Origin: Nocardioides baculatus
Lineage (GTDB): Bacteria > Actinomycetota > Actinomycetes > Propionibacteriales > Nocardioidaceae
Reading direction: 5' to 3'
Length of the DNA stretch: 64,000 nucleotides
Assembly (NCBI RefSeq): GCF_016735675.1
Contig: NZ_JAERSG010000001.1
Location: 1-64,000, forward strand
Under the pieces are notes generated by a model that saw nothing but the letters and a program-made list of their open reading frames with translations, was not told the DNA's origin and made no database searches. Below are positions 52,658 to 61,125 of the stretch, in pieces (position 1 is the stretch's first letter; the number at the start of each line of letters is the position of its first letter). The translations under genes were made by a program, and so were the position numbers.

Positions 52658-53475
52658 GTACGGCGGAGGCGGGCGAGGAGGTCGGTGCGCCAGGCCTCGG
52701 TCTCGCCGATCTGGTTGAACGTGAACACGTGGAGCCCTTCGACCAGTGCGCCGTCCTCGCCCAGCGCGGGCGCGCACTTCTCCAGGAAGCTCTCCCCGGT
52801 GAAGCCGCCGGGAGCGGCGAGCCGGGCGAACAGGCCCTTGTTCTTCGCGAGGAACTTGGTGGACTCGCCGACCCCGATCCGGGTCGCCATGCCGAGCAGC
52901 TTGGCGCGCTCGACGGGACCGGGCATGCCGAGGAGGACCGGCATCGTCACCCCGCGCCGGCGCAGCCGCCCCACCCAGTCGCGTACGCCGGTGGGGTCGA
53001 AGGTCAGGTTGCTGACGATGTGCGTGGCGTAGTGGCGCTTGTCCCACATCGACTGGACGGTGAGGTCGTCGTGGATGGTGGGGTGCGACTCGGGGTAGCC
53101 GGTGATGCCGACGTGGGAGAACGGCGAGCCGAGCTCCTTGAGGTCCTCCAGCAGCGTCAGGGCGTCGGGGTAGTCACCCGCCGCCTCGGCGTCACCGCCC
53201 GGGACGAAGACGCTCGTGATGCCCTTGCCGACCAGTCGCTCGACGATCTCCTCGAGCTCGGCGCGGCCGGTCACCATCCGGGCGGCGATGTGTGGGACGA
53301 CCGGGTAGCCGTCGCCGGCGAGCCGCTCGGTCAGGTCGAACGTCGCCTCGAGCCCCTTGGAGGGCGAGGCGGTGACCGTGATCGTGCGGTCGCGGGGCAG
53401 GTGCTCGAGCACCTTGTCCTCGGTGGTGGTGGTCGGGAGCACCTCGTAGCGGGCGTTCTCCAACAACCGGGTCAT
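52654..53475 (-). CDS. Methylenetetrahydrofolate reductase family protein (MetF-like)
   Basis: The 273-residue protein fits the MTHFR TIM-barrel family: TITVTASPSKGLEATFDLTE, ARMVTGRAELEEIVERLVGK, ITSVFVPGGDAEAAGDYPDA and a C-terminal barrel strand HVFTFNQIGETEAW. Folate-linked MTHFR interconverts 5-methyl- and 5,10-methylene-THF with FAD; here it would oxidise the methyl-THF made by the corrinoid pathway. I chose the ATG at 53475: the earlier ATG codons lie within or beyond the tandem operator. It carries the island's 17-bp operator pair upstream. Confidence 0.85.
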   Translation of the reverse strand: MTRLLENARYEVLPTTTTEDKVLEHLPRDRTITVTASPSKGLEATFDLTERLAGDGYPVVPHIAARMVTGRAELEEIVERLVGKGITSVFVPGGDAEAAGDYPDALTLLEDLKELGSPFSHVGITGYPESHPTIHDDLTVQSMWDKRHYATHIVSNLTFDPTGVRDWVGRLRRRGVTMPVLLGMPGPVERAKLLGMATRIGVGESTKFLAKNKGLFARLAAPGGFTGESFLEKCAPALGEDGALVEGLHVFTFNQIGETEAWRTDLLARLRRT

Positions 53476-53493
53476 CGTCGCGGCGTGTCGCTT

Positions 53494-53546
53494 GTTGCGC
53501 ATGGAGCAACTCATTTCGGGATGCGCACTGGGATGTCCTGATCGTA
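53494..53546 (-). promoter_or_regulatory. Promoter and tandem operator of the MetF-like gene
   Basis: On the complement strand TACGAT (53541-53546) with TGTCGC 17 nt before it forms a promoter. Downstream lie GTTGCGCATGGAGCAAC (53494-53510) and ATTTCGGGATGCGCACT (53513-53529), the same two 17-bp sites at 19-bp spacing as at four other promoters in this island. Confidence 0.7.
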
Positions 53547-53583
53547 GTGCGTCCCGCGCTTGTGCGACAGGTCCGGAAATGCA

Positions 53584-53619
53584 GCGAGGGGCGACCACCT
53601 CTCGGTGGTCGCCCCTCGC
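53584..53619 (-). terminator. Terminator hairpin after rplL
   Basis: GCGAGGGGCGACCACC and GGTGGTCGCCCCTCGC form a perfect 16-bp stem around TCTC, 18 nt after the rplL stop. Confidence 0.85.
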
Positions 53620-53637
53620 GGTGCGACTAGCGGATCG

Positions 53638-54030
53638 TCACTTGACGGTGACGGTGGCGCCGGCGGCCTCGAGGGCCTCCTTGGCCTTGTCCGCGGCAGC
53701 CTTGTCGACGCTCTCGAGGATCGTCTTGGGCGCGGCCTCGACGAGGTCCTTGGCCTCCTTCAGGCCGAGGGAGGTGAGGGCGCGCACCTCCTTGATGACG
53801 TTGATCTTCTTGTCGCCGGCGGCCTCGAGGACGACCTCGAAGTCGGACTTCTCCTCGGCGGCGTCGGCGCCACCAGCGGCACCACCGGCGGCCGGGGCGG
53901 CGGCCACGGCGACGGGGGCGGCGGCGGTCACGCCGAAGGTGTCCTCGAACTGCTTCACGAACTCAGAGAGCTCGATCAGGGTCATCTCCTTGAAGGCGTC
54001 AAGGAGCTCGTCGGTGCTGAGCTTCGCCAT
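53638..54030 (-). CDS. rplL: 50S ribosomal protein L7/L12
   Basis: The 130-residue protein has an N-terminal dimerisation helix ([20 protein letters not shown]), an alanine-glycine-rich hinge and the C-terminal factor-binding domain ([20 protein letters not shown], then DLVEAAP and VTVK). It forms the ribosomal stalk with L10 and recruits elongation factors. It follows rplJ by 77 nt and is ended by a strong hairpin rather than running on to rpoB. Confidence 0.98.
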   Translation of the reverse strand: MAKLSTDELLDAFKEMTLIELSEFVKQFEDTFGVTAAAPVAVAAAPAAGGAAGGADAAEEKSDFEVVLEAAGDKKINVIKEVRALTSLGLKEAKDLVEAAPKTILESVDKAAADKAKEALEAAGATVTVK

Positions 54031-54107
54031 GGTGGCGGTTCCTTCCGTGTGTGGAGCTCGGACGGTGCGTCCGGGCTCCGGGTTTCAGGTGGTGTACGTC
54101 GGCCCGG

Positions 54108-54773
54108 TCAGGCGTCGGTGGACTCGGCGGCCTGGTCGGCCGACTCGTCGGTCGCCTCGGTCTCGGTGGCCTCGGCTGCTGCCGGGGCCTCCTCCGCCGG
54201 GGCGTCCTCGGCAGCGACAGCAGCCGGAGCACCGGCACCACCTGCGAGGATCGAGGGGTCCTGCTCGGCCTTGGCCTGGAGCGCACCCGCGAGACGGGCG
54301 GCCTGGGCGAGAGGCGCGTTGAGCAGGTAGACGGCCTGGGAGAGCGACGCGAGCATGCCGCCCGCGAGCTTGCCCAGGAGAACCTCACGCGACTCGAGAT
54401 CGGCCAGCTTGGCGATCTCGGAAGCGTCGAGGGGCTTGCCGTCCAGAACGCCGCCCTTGATGACAAGAGCGGGGTTTGCCTTGGCAAAGTCACGCAGACC
54501 CTTGGCGGCCTCGACCACGTCTCCATTGATGAAGGCGATGGCGGTGGGGCCGGTCAGCAGGTCGTCGAAGCCTTCGATGCCCACCTCGGTGGCGGCGATC
54601 TTGGCAAGCGTGTTCTTGACCACGGCGTAGTTGGCGTTCTCGCCGAGGGCTCGCCGCAGGTCCTGCAGCTGCTTCACGGTGAGACCGCGGTACTCGGTCA
54701 GCACAGCGCCGGCGGAGTCGTTGAAGGAATCAACGATCTCCGCAACGGCGGCAGTCTTCTCTGGCCGCGCCAT
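54108..54773 (-). CDS. rplJ: 50S ribosomal protein L10
   Basis: From the ATG at 54773 (AAGGAG 5 nt upstream) the 221-residue protein has the L10 core: [40 protein letters not shown] and the C-terminal L12-binding helix. The last 50 residues are an acidic Ala-Glu-Thr tail common in actinobacteria. An open frame 13 codons further upstream has no family similarity and would run into the leader RNA. Confidence 0.97.
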   Translation of the reverse strand: MARPEKTAAVAEIVDSFNDSAGAVLTEYRGLTVKQLQDLRRALGENANYAVVKNTLAKIAATEVGIEGFDDLLTGPTAIAFINGDVVEAAKGLRDFAKANPALVIKGGVLDGKPLDASEIAKLADLESREVLLGKLAGGMLASLSQAVYLLNAPLAQAARLAGALQAKAEQDPSILAGGAGAPAAVAAEDAPAEEAPAAAEATETEATDESADQAAESTDA

Positions 54774-54955
54774 GGGTCTCCTTCCGGTGTCGACCACCGG
54801 CGTCCGGCCCACAGACGACGAACGCCCCGAGCGCAGGCTCAGGGCGTGGACGCGGCTCGCACCGCTGCTCTGTCACCTGCGCCGGTCGTCCGCTGCTGCG
54901 AACCTTCGCGTCACGGGCCTTGGAGCTCGCGACGAACCTGCGGTCTTGGGTTTCG
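54774..54955 (-). ncRNA. Probable L10 leader of the rplJ-rplL message
   Basis: A 180-nt untranslated leader precedes rplJ and is rich in short inverted repeats. It carries AGACCGCAGG on the complement strand (54937-54946) close to the predicted transcript start, which resembles the conserved start of the ribosomal L10 leader family, in which excess L10-L12 binds and shuts down translation. The match is by memory; the full structure was not checked. Confidence 0.5.
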
Positions 54956-54962
54956 AGAGTGA

Positions 54963-54992
54963 ACTGTACGCACCCGCGCGCGGACCAGACAA
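54963..54992 (-). promoter_or_regulatory. rplJ promoter
   Basis: On the complement strand TTGTCT (54987-54992) and TACAGT (54963-54968) are separated by 18 nt, placing the transcript start near 54956 and giving a leader of about 180 nt. Confidence 0.6.
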
Positions 54993-55055
54993 ATCGCCGG
55001 GCACGGTCGGGCAAACCGCGCATTCGGCACCCGTGGCGGGTCCAACACTGGTCCA

Positions 55056-56054
55056 ATGGTCCGCGTGGACCAACAGCTCACGACCGTCGGGGCCTCGCTC
55101 GCCCGCAGCGACGAACGCATGCTCACCGGGCGCAACGCTGCCGGCCGGGTCTGGAAGACCGGATTCGGCGGGCTCGACCCGCTGATCGGTGGCGGCATGC
55201 GGGCGGGATCGCTGATCCTGCTCGCCGGCCCGCAGGGTCTCGGCAAGTCGACGTTCGCCCTCCAGGTGGCGCGCAACAACGCCGCGTCCGGCCGCCCGGT
55301 GCTGTACTTCTCCTACGAGCACGACGCCGAGGACATGACGCAGAAGCTCATCGCCATGGAGGCGGGCGAGCTCGACGAGTCCGACATGGTGCGGATGACG
55401 AGCATCCGCTCGATCTTCGACGACCTGTGGGTGAGCTCGCTCGACCACCGCCTGGAGTCGGTGCCGTCCGGCGTCGAGGCGCTGGCGAAGGTCTCGCACT
55501 ACTCCGAGATGCTCTTCGTGCACCGCTCGACCGGCACCCGCACCGACCTCGCTGCGATCCAGGCCGCCATCGACGCGGTCCGGGAGCTGGCCGGCACCAC
55601 CCCGCTGGTCATCGTGGACTACCTCCAGAAGGTGAAGTCCTCGCACCAGGACGACGAGGCACGCTCCACCGAGATCGTCGAGGGCCTCAAGGACATCGCG
55701 ATCGACATCAGTGCACCGATCCTCGCGATCGCCGCGGCCGACAAGGAGGCGCTCCGGTCGGGGCGCCGGATGCGCGCCAACGACCTCCGCGGCTCGAGCG
55801 CGCTGGCCTACGAGGCCGACGTCGTGCTGGTGCTCAACAACAAGTTCGACATCGTCGCGCGCCACCACCTGACCTACGACCTCGGCAACGCCGAGCGCTT
55901 CAAGGACTTCGCGGTCCTCACCGTCGAGAAGAACCGCTTCGGACGCGACGGGGTCGTGCTGCAGTTCAGGACCCGCTTCGACCAGGGCCGCTACGAGTCC
56001 GACGGAGAAGAGGTCAAGGAGCAGCTGATCGACGAGCGCGTCTTCCGCGAGTGA
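55056..56054 (+). CDS. Stand-alone DnaB-type helicase C-terminal domain ATPase
   Basis: The 332-residue protein has a RecA-like ATPase core: Walker A AGPQGLGKSTFALQ near residue 58, VLYFSYEHDAEDM, Walker B TPLVIVDYLQKVKS and a sensor region ANDLRGSSALAYEADVVLVL, as in the DnaB C-terminal domain. The DnaB N-terminal scaffold and linker that give a hexameric replicative helicase are absent. It is divergent from rplJ. A leaderless-type signal (AACACT) lies 6 nt before the ATG. Function unknown; a repair or RadA-like accessory role is possible. Confidence 0.75.
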   Translation: MVRVDQQLTTVGASLARSDERMLTGRNAAGRVWKTGFGGLDPLIGGGMRAGSLILLAGPQGLGKSTFALQVARNNAASGRPVLYFSYEHDAEDMTQKLIAMEAGELDESDMVRMTSIRSIFDDLWVSSLDHRLESVPSGVEALAKVSHYSEMLFVHRSTGTRTDLAAIQAAIDAVRELAGTTPLVIVDYLQKVKSSHQDDEARSTEIVEGLKDIAIDISAPILAIAAADKEALRSGRRMRANDLRGSSALAYEADVVLVLNNKFDIVARHHLTYDLGNAERFKDFAVLTVEKNRFGRDGVVLQFRTRFDQGRYESDGEEVKEQLIDERVFRE

Positions 56055-56080
56055 GCCGAAGGCGAATGCGCTGAGACGGA

Positions 56081-56119
56081 CGAGGGGCGCCAGCACTGCG
56101 TGCAGTGCGGCGCCCCTCG
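56081..56119. terminator. Bidirectional terminator
   Basis: CGAGGGGCGCC and GGCGCCCCTCG close a longer hairpin with a second paired block (GCACTGC and GCAGTGC) between two convergent genes. Confidence 0.75.
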
Positions 56120-56178
56120 GTCGTTCAGCCTGGCGTCAGCCCGACCTCGGCCCCGGCCTCAGCCCGGAACGGCGTACG

Positions 56179-57051
56179 TCACATGCCCGGCTGCTCGGTG
56201 ACCTCGGACGCGGGCGGCGCCTCGATCTCCACGTCGGTGCCGAAGTCGGAGTAGGTGCCCTCGGTGTTGCTCGTGGTGGCGGGACCGCCGCCGGCCGCCG
56301 TGACCTCGACGGTCTGGGAGAACTTGCGTGGCAGGTTGTCGCCGTCGACCCACATGTCGGTCACCAGCTCCTTGGGGAGCATGTCGGCCATCGCCTCCGG
56401 GAACTCCATCGCCTTGAGGTAGGACGTCGGGTCCATGGTGATCCGGTAGTGGTTGGTCTCCACGCCGTCGACCTCCTCGCCTCCGACCAGCTCGAGCTTC
56501 TTCGGCGACTCCATCGCCTTGAACATCACCTCGGGGTCGGTCGCCTTGCCGATCATGCCGAAGATCGAGTTCGGGTCGCTGAGGTCGATCTTGAGCCACT
56601 TGTCGCCGGTGCCGAGGGCCGGGGACTTCATGTACATCGTCTTGTCGACGAGGATCATGTCCATCGCCTGGGCGCCCGTGCCGGTCGCCTTCATCTCGAC
56701 GCCGTCGTCACCGAAGCGCGCCTCGCCGGCCATCTCCTGCGCCTGGCCCGCCGAGTCCGACGTCGTGGTGAAGGTGAAGCTGCCCGCCTCCTCCATCGCG
56801 GCCATCACGGTGGGGTAGAAGTCCTCGGCCGACAGCTCGGTGAGAGACGCCTCCTCGGGCGCCTCCTCCTCGGCTGCGTCCTCCGCGGCCTCGTCGGTGG
56901 CCTCGTCCGTGCTGGTGTCGCTCGACCCGTCGCTCGCCGAGCTCGAGGAGTCCTCGGAGCCGGAGTCGCCCCCGCAGGCCGAGACGCCCACACCGACGCT
57001 CAGCACCAGGGCTGCGGCGCCGAGGCGGCGGGAGAGTGAGTGGACGCGCAT
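56179..57051 (-). CDS. Secreted lipoprotein, LppX/LprG-like
   Basis: The 290-residue protein has a signal peptide ending in the lipobox SACGG, a long Ser-Asp-Glu linker, and a domain with SFTFTTTSDSAGQAQEMAGE, VDKTMYMKSPALGTGDKWLK and GVETNHYRITMD. This resembles the LppX/LprG and related lipoproteins with a LolA-like hydrophobic pocket, which carry lipids across the actinobacterial envelope. The lipid ligand is unknown. It lies between rplJ and rplA and is separated from both by terminators. Confidence 0.75.
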   Translation of the reverse strand: MRVHSLSRRLGAAALVLSVGVGVSACGGDSGSEDSSSSASDGSSDTSTDEATDEAAEDAAEEEAPEEASLTELSAEDFYPTVMAAMEEAGSFTFTTTSDSAGQAQEMAGEARFGDDGVEMKATGTGAQAMDMILVDKTMYMKSPALGTGDKWLKIDLSDPNSIFGMIGKATDPEVMFKAMESPKKLELVGGEEVDGVETNHYRITMDPTSYLKAMEFPEAMADMLPKELVTDMWVDGDNLPRKFSQTVEVTAAGGGPATTSNTEGTYSDFGTDVEIEAPPASEVTEQPGM

Positions 57052-57165
57052 GGGGAGCTCCTGGGTGGTGCGATCGTGGATGTCGTCTGGTTCCTACCCG
57101 ATGGTTCCACACCGAAACGACCCCACCGGGCCGATCAGCAGAGATCGGGACCGGATCGAGACGCA

Positions 57166-57204
57166 CGACGGCCCGGCCATCCACGAGGGGTGACCGGGCC
57201 GTCG
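57166..57204 (-). terminator. Terminator hairpin after rplA
   Basis: CGACGGCCCGG (57166-57176) pairs with CCGGGCCGTCG (57194-57204), 13 nt past the rplA stop. Confidence 0.75.
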
Positions 57205-57217
57205 GGGCTGGCGTGGA

Positions 57218-57940
57218 TCAGGCCTGGGCGGCCTCGTCCTCGGAAGCGACGTTCTTGACGCGGTTGGGGTCCACCTGGACACCGGGGCCCATCGTCGTCG
57301 AGACGGTGATCTTCTTGATGTAGCGGCCCTTGGAGCTGGCCGGCTTGAGACGCAGCACCTCGTCGAGGGCGGCCGCGTAGTTCTCCGCGAGCTGGACCTC
57401 GGAGAAGGACGCCTTGCCGATGATGAAGTGCAGGTTGGAGTGGCGGTCGACGCGGAACTCGATCTTGCCGCCCTTGATGTCCGTGACGGCCTTGGCGACG
57501 TCGGGGGTCACCGTGCCCGTCTTCGGGTTGGGCATGAGCGAGCGCGGGCCGAGGACGCGGCCGAGGCGGCCGACCTTGCCCATCATGTCGGGGGTCGCGA
57601 CGACGGCGTCGAAGTCGAGCCAGCCGCCGGCGACCTTCTCGATCAGCTCGTCGCCACCGACGAACTCGGCGCCGGCCTCACGGGCGGCGTCGGCCTTGTC
57701 GGCGTTGGCGAACACGAGGACACGGGCGGTCTTGCCGGTGCCGTGCGGGAGGTTGACGGTGCCGCGGACCATCTGGTCGGCCTTGCGCGGGTCGACACCC
57801 AGGCGCATGACGACGTCGACGGTCTCGTCGAACTTCTTCTTGGAGCCACCCTTGGCGATCTTGATGGCGGCCAGCGGGGCGTAGATCTCGTCCTGGTCGA
57901 ACGACTCTGCCGCCGCGCGGTAGGTCTTGCTGCGCTGCAT
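57218..57940 (-). CDS. rplA: 50S ribosomal protein L1
   Basis: The 240-residue protein is a full-length L1 with [20 protein letters not shown], the [11 protein letters not shown] motif, [19 protein letters not shown] and [19 protein letters not shown]. It binds 23S rRNA at the L1 stalk and often represses its own message. It follows rplK by 62 nt and is ended by the hairpin at 57166-57204. Confidence 0.98.
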   Translation of the reverse strand: MQRSKTYRAAAESFDQDEIYAPLAAIKIAKGGSKKKFDETVDVVMRLGVDPRKADQMVRGTVNLPHGTGKTARVLVFANADKADAAREAGAEFVGGDELIEKVAGGWLDFDAVVATPDMMGKVGRLGRVLGPRSLMPNPKTGTVTPDVAKAVTDIKGGKIEFRVDRHSNLHFIIGKASFSEVQLAENYAAALDEVLRLKPASSKGRYIKKITVSTTMGPGVQVDPNRVKNVASEDEAAQA

Positions 57941-58002
57941 GGTCTTCTCGTTTCTCTGGTGCGAAGGATGTGGTTAGCGAGCCAGCGCGGCTCTCCCACA
58001 AA

Positions 58003-58431
58003 TCAGTCGGTCGTGACGCCCATCGAGCGCGCAGTGCCCTCGACGATCTTCATGGCCGCGTCGATGTCGTTGGCGTTGAGGTCGGGCAGCTTGGTGGTCG
58101 CGATCTCGCGGACCTGGTCCTTGGTCAGCTTGCCGACCTTCTCCTTGTGCGGGACGCCGGAGCCCTTGGAGAGACCGGCAGCCTTCTTGATGAGCTCGGC
58201 AGCCGGCGGGGTCTTGGTGATGAAGTCGAACGTGCGGTCCTCGTAGATGGTGATCTCGACGGGGATGACGTTGCCGCGCATGGACTCGGTCTGGGCGTTG
58301 TAGGCCTTGCAGAAGTCCATGATGTTGACGCCGTGCGGGCCGAGCGCCGTACCGACCGGCGGAGCCGGGGTGGCCGAACCGGCCTGCAGCTGCACCTTGA
58401 CGAGTGCGGCGATCTTCTTCTTGGGAGGCAT
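58003..58431 (-). CDS. rplK: 50S ribosomal protein L11
   Basis: The 142-residue protein is a complete L11: [20 protein letters not shown], the hinge [15 protein letters not shown] and the C-terminal RNA-binding domain with [12 protein letters not shown] and GTARSMGV. It forms part of the GTPase-associated centre. It lies between nusG and rplA in the classic order. Confidence 0.98.
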   Translation of the reverse strand: MPPKKKIAALVKVQLQAGSATPAPPVGTALGPHGVNIMDFCKAYNAQTESMRGNVIPVEITIYEDRTFDFITKTPPAAELIKKAAGLSKGSGVPHKEKVGKLTKDQVREIATTKLPDLNANDIDAAMKIVEGTARSMGVTTD

Positions 58432-58543
58432 TGCTCTTCTTTCTCTCTTGTGGTCACGACGAGGGCACTTCGCCCTCTGCCACGGGATGTCGCTACTGCA
58501 TTGTCAGCCCGACGCGGCGGGCGGACGAAATCGTGGGTCTGGC

Positions 58544-59410
58544 TCAGACCTTCTGGATCTGCGAGAACGAGAGCTCGACCGGCGTCTCGCGGCCGAAGAT
58601 CTCGACGAGCGCCTTGACGCGCTGCGACTCGGCGTTGATCTCGGTGATCGTCGCGTGGAGCGTGGCGAACGGGCCGTCGACGACCATGACCGAGTCGGAG
58701 ACGTCGAAGTCCGCGACCTCGACCGGCTTGCGCGGCGTCGTGCTCGCGCCCTTCTCGCCCGACGCGGCGGCCTCGGCCTCGGCGGCGTGCACGACGGCGG
58801 GGGCCAGCATGTCCTCGACCTCGCTCATGCTGAGCGGGACGGGCTGGTGGCTGTGCCCGACGAAGCCGGTGACGGACGGGGTGTGGCGCACGGCCGACCA
58901 GGACTCGTCGGTGAGGTCCATGCGGACGAGGACGTAGCCCGGCAGGACGGTGCGGGTGACCATCTTGCGCTGGCCGTTCTTGATCTCCGCGACCTCCTCG
59001 GTGGGGACCACGATCTCGTGGATGTAGTCCTCCATGTTGAGGGAGATGATGCGGTTCTCGAGGTTGTGCTTGACCCGCTTCTCCATGCCGGAGTAGGTGT
59101 GCACGACGAACCAGTCGCCCGGCTTGGCCCAGAGCTCGCGGCGGAAGGCCTCGAGCGGGTCGTTGGCGTCGGCGTCCGCGGAGTCGGACTCCTCGTCGGA
59201 GTCGGCCTCGCTGTCGGAGTCGGCCTCGTCGCTCGCGGCGGCCTCGTCGGTGTCGACGTCGGATTCGTTGTCGGTCGCCTCGTCGGCGGGCGCGTCCTCG
59301 ACCGTGTCGGTGTCGGCGTCGGTGTCGTCGGCAGGCTCGACGACGGCGTCCTCGGTCGTCATCTCGTCGACCGGGCCGTCGACCTGGTCCACGTCACTGT
59401 TCTCAGACAC
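58544..59410 (-). CDS. nusG: Transcription termination/antitermination protein NusG
   Basis: The 288-residue protein has a NusG core starting near residue 97 ([20 protein letters not shown]), [20 protein letters not shown] and a C-terminal KOW domain ([20 protein letters not shown]). The first 90 or so residues are an extremely acidic Asp-Glu-Ala extension, longer than in E. coli but usual in actinobacteria. It binds RNA polymerase and Rho and follows secE by 99 nt. Confidence 0.97.
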   Translation of the reverse strand: MSENSDVDQVDGPVDEMTTEDAVVEPADDTDADTDTVEDAPADEATDNESDVDTDEAAASDEADSDSEADSDEESDSADADANDPLEAFRRELWAKPGDWFVVHTYSGMEKRVKHNLENRIISLNMEDYIHEIVVPTEEVAEIKNGQRKMVTRTVLPGYVLVRMDLTDESWSAVRHTPSVTGFVGHSHQPVPLSMSEVEDMLAPAVVHAAEAEAAASGEKGASTTPRKPVEVADFDVSDSVMVVDGPFATLHATITEINAESQRVKALVEIFGRETPVELSFSQIQKV

Positions 59411-59509
59411 GTCTCACTCCGTACGTTCGTTGGTACTGCTGGGCCGGTCACCGGGACCGGAGCCGGGCTGACCCGGCGGGGACGGGGCGGTGGTCACCGC
59501 CCCTGGGGC

Positions 59510-59776
59510 TCACTGGGTGGAGGTGCCACCGGTGAAGACCTCGAACACGAGCTTCCCGAAGGCCAGGTCGAGCACGGTCACGATGGCCATCACGGCGATG
59601 ACGAAGACCAGCACGACGAAGAAGTAGGTGATGAGCTGCTGCTGGGTGGGCCACACCACCTTGCGGAGCTCGGCCACCACCTGGCGCAGGAACGTGACGG
59701 GGCTGGTGCGCCCACGGTCGTCGCCGCGCGAGTCGCGCCGGTCCTGAACCGCGTTGCCGTCGGCCACGTTCTCCAC
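59510..59776 (-). CDS. secE: Preprotein translocase subunit SecE
   Basis: The 88-residue protein has the SecE amphipathic helix VTFLRQVVAELRKVVWPTQQ and a single membrane helix FFVVLVFVIAVMAIVTVLDL. It clamps SecY in the translocon. A start 4 codons later (GTG) is also possible. tRNA-Trp lies immediately upstream. Confidence 0.95.
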   Translation of the reverse strand: MENVADGNAVQDRRDSRGDDRGRTSPVTFLRQVVAELRKVVWPTQQQLITYFFVVLVFVIAVMAIVTVLDLAFGKLVFEVFTGGTSTQ

Positions 59777-59819
59777 CTTCTCGTCGATTCTTGGTCAGTC
59801 TTGCTGTGCGCATTGATCG

Positions 59820-59892
59820 CAGGGCACGAGGGACTTGAACCCCCAACCTTCGGTTTTGGAGACCGATGCTCTGCCAGTTGAGCTAGTGCCCT
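59820..59892 (-). tRNA. tRNA-Trp (CCA)
   Basis: The complement strand folds as a cloverleaf with a 7-bp acceptor stem AGGGCAC/GTGCCCT, anticodon loop containing CCA (GTCTCCAAAAC), T arm GGGTTCAAGTCCC and discriminator G. No CCA end is encoded. Confidence 0.95.
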
Positions 59893-60006
59893 CCGATGGA
59901 CCTGACCCCGTCCGGGGCATGCCGAAGCATCTGGCGGATCCACCAAACGGGAAGCATACGGGGAGGGGACCAGCGCCGTCGAACCGAGGCGTGGCAGGGT
60001 GGTCCC

Positions 60007-61035
60007 GTGGCAGATCGGGTCGGGGGGCACCGCAACGTCTCGTCCCTGCCGAAGGCCCACCTGCACCTCCACTTCACCGGGTCGATGCGCCACGCGACGC
60101 TCCTCGAGCTCGCCGAGCGCGACGGGATCGTGCTGCCCGACTCCCTCGTCGAGGACTGGCCGCCGCAGCTGAGCGCCGCCGACGAGAAGGGCTGGTTCCG
60201 CTTCCAGCGCCTCTACGACGTGGCGCGCTCGGTGCTGCGCACGCCCGACGACGTACGACGTCTCGTGCTCGAGGCGGCCGAGGACGACGTGCGCGACGGG
60301 GGCCGGTGGCTGGAGATCCAGGTCGACCCCAGTGGCTACGCCGCCCGGTTCGGCGGGATCACCGAGTTCACCGACCTGGTGCTCGACTGCGTCCGCGACG
60401 CCTCCGAGCGCACCGGGCTCGGCATCGCGGTCGTGATCGCCGCCAACCGGACGCGCCACCCGCTCGACGCGCGCACGCTCGCGCGCCTCGCCGGGCAGTA
60501 CGCCGGGCGCGGCGTCGTCGGCTTCGGGTTGTCCAACGACGAGCGGCGCGGCAGCACCGGGGACTTCGCCGGGGCCTTCCGGATCGCCGAGCGGGCCGGA
60601 CTGCTCCTGGCGCCGCACGGCGGCGAGCTGCGCGGCCCCGAGCACGTGCGCCTGTGCCTGGACAGCCTCGGCGCCCAGCGGCTCGGGCACGGCGTACGCA
60701 GTGCGGAGGACCCGGAGCTGCTGGACCGCATCGTGCAGGCCGGGGTGGCCCTCGAGGTGTGCCCGGTCTCCAACGTCTCGCTCGGCGTCTACTCCGACCT
60801 CACCTCGGTGCCGCTCCCCCAGCTGCTCGCGGCCGGCGCGACCGTGGCGCTCGGCGCCGACGACCCGCTGCTGTTCGGGTCGCAGCTCGCCGGGCAGTAC
60901 GCCACGATGCGCGCCGCCCACGACCTCGACGACCCGACCCTGGCCCGGCTGGCCGAGATGTCCTTCGAGGCCTCGCTCGCCCCGTCCGACGTCGTCGCCG
61001 ATGCGAAGCGGGACATCGCCGCCTGGCTCGCCTGA
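60007..61035 (+). CDS. add: Adenosine deaminase family protein
   Basis: The 342-residue TIM-barrel hydrolase has the zinc-binding H-x-H in PKAHLHLHFTG, the HxGE-type motif in APHGGELRGPE, LGHGVR, CPVSNVSLGVY and the DD-x-x-x-F end motif in LGADDPLLFG. These are the adenosine deaminase residues that bind zinc and deaminate adenosine to inosine. Related adenine or N6-modified purine deaminases cannot be excluded. I chose GTG 60007, which has a -10-like CAGGGT 6 nt upstream and directly precedes the family start; the earlier ATG at 59896 abuts the tRNA gene. It converges with murB. Confidence 0.85.
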   Translation: MADRVGGHRNVSSLPKAHLHLHFTGSMRHATLLELAERDGIVLPDSLVEDWPPQLSAADEKGWFRFQRLYDVARSVLRTPDDVRRLVLEAAEDDVRDGGRWLEIQVDPSGYAARFGGITEFTDLVLDCVRDASERTGLGIAVVIAANRTRHPLDARTLARLAGQYAGRGVVGFGLSNDERRGSTGDFAGAFRIAERAGLLLAPHGGELRGPEHVRLCLDSLGAQRLGHGVRSAEDPELLDRIVQAGVALEVCPVSNVSLGVYSDLTSVPLPQLLAAGATVALGADDPLLFGSQLAGQYATMRAAHDLDDPTLARLAEMSFEASLAPSDVVADAKRDIAAWLA

Positions 61036-61045
61036 CGACGTCGCG

Positions 61046-61109
61046 TTCCCCGGGTACCCGGGGAAACTGGAGCCTCCACCGCTAAGTTTCGGGGGCAAGG
61101 CTCCAGCTT
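61046..61109. repeat. 20-bp palindrome and adjacent inverted repeat between add and murB
   Basis: TTCCCCGGGTACCCGGGGAA (61046-61065) is a perfect palindrome. It is followed by CTGGAGCC (61067-61074) and its exact complement GGCTCCAG (61099-61106) around a 24-nt loop. The loop text CTCCAC...TCGGGGGCAA resembles the loop at 45246-45278. It may terminate both convergent genes. Confidence 0.55.
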
Positions 61110-61125
61110 GGGTGGTGAAGCTCCG

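Noticed and set aside
59896..60006. Upstream ATG start for the adenosine deaminase gene
   Set aside because: It lies 4 nt from tRNA-Trp and the added residues show no family similarity; the GTG at 60007 has a better start context.
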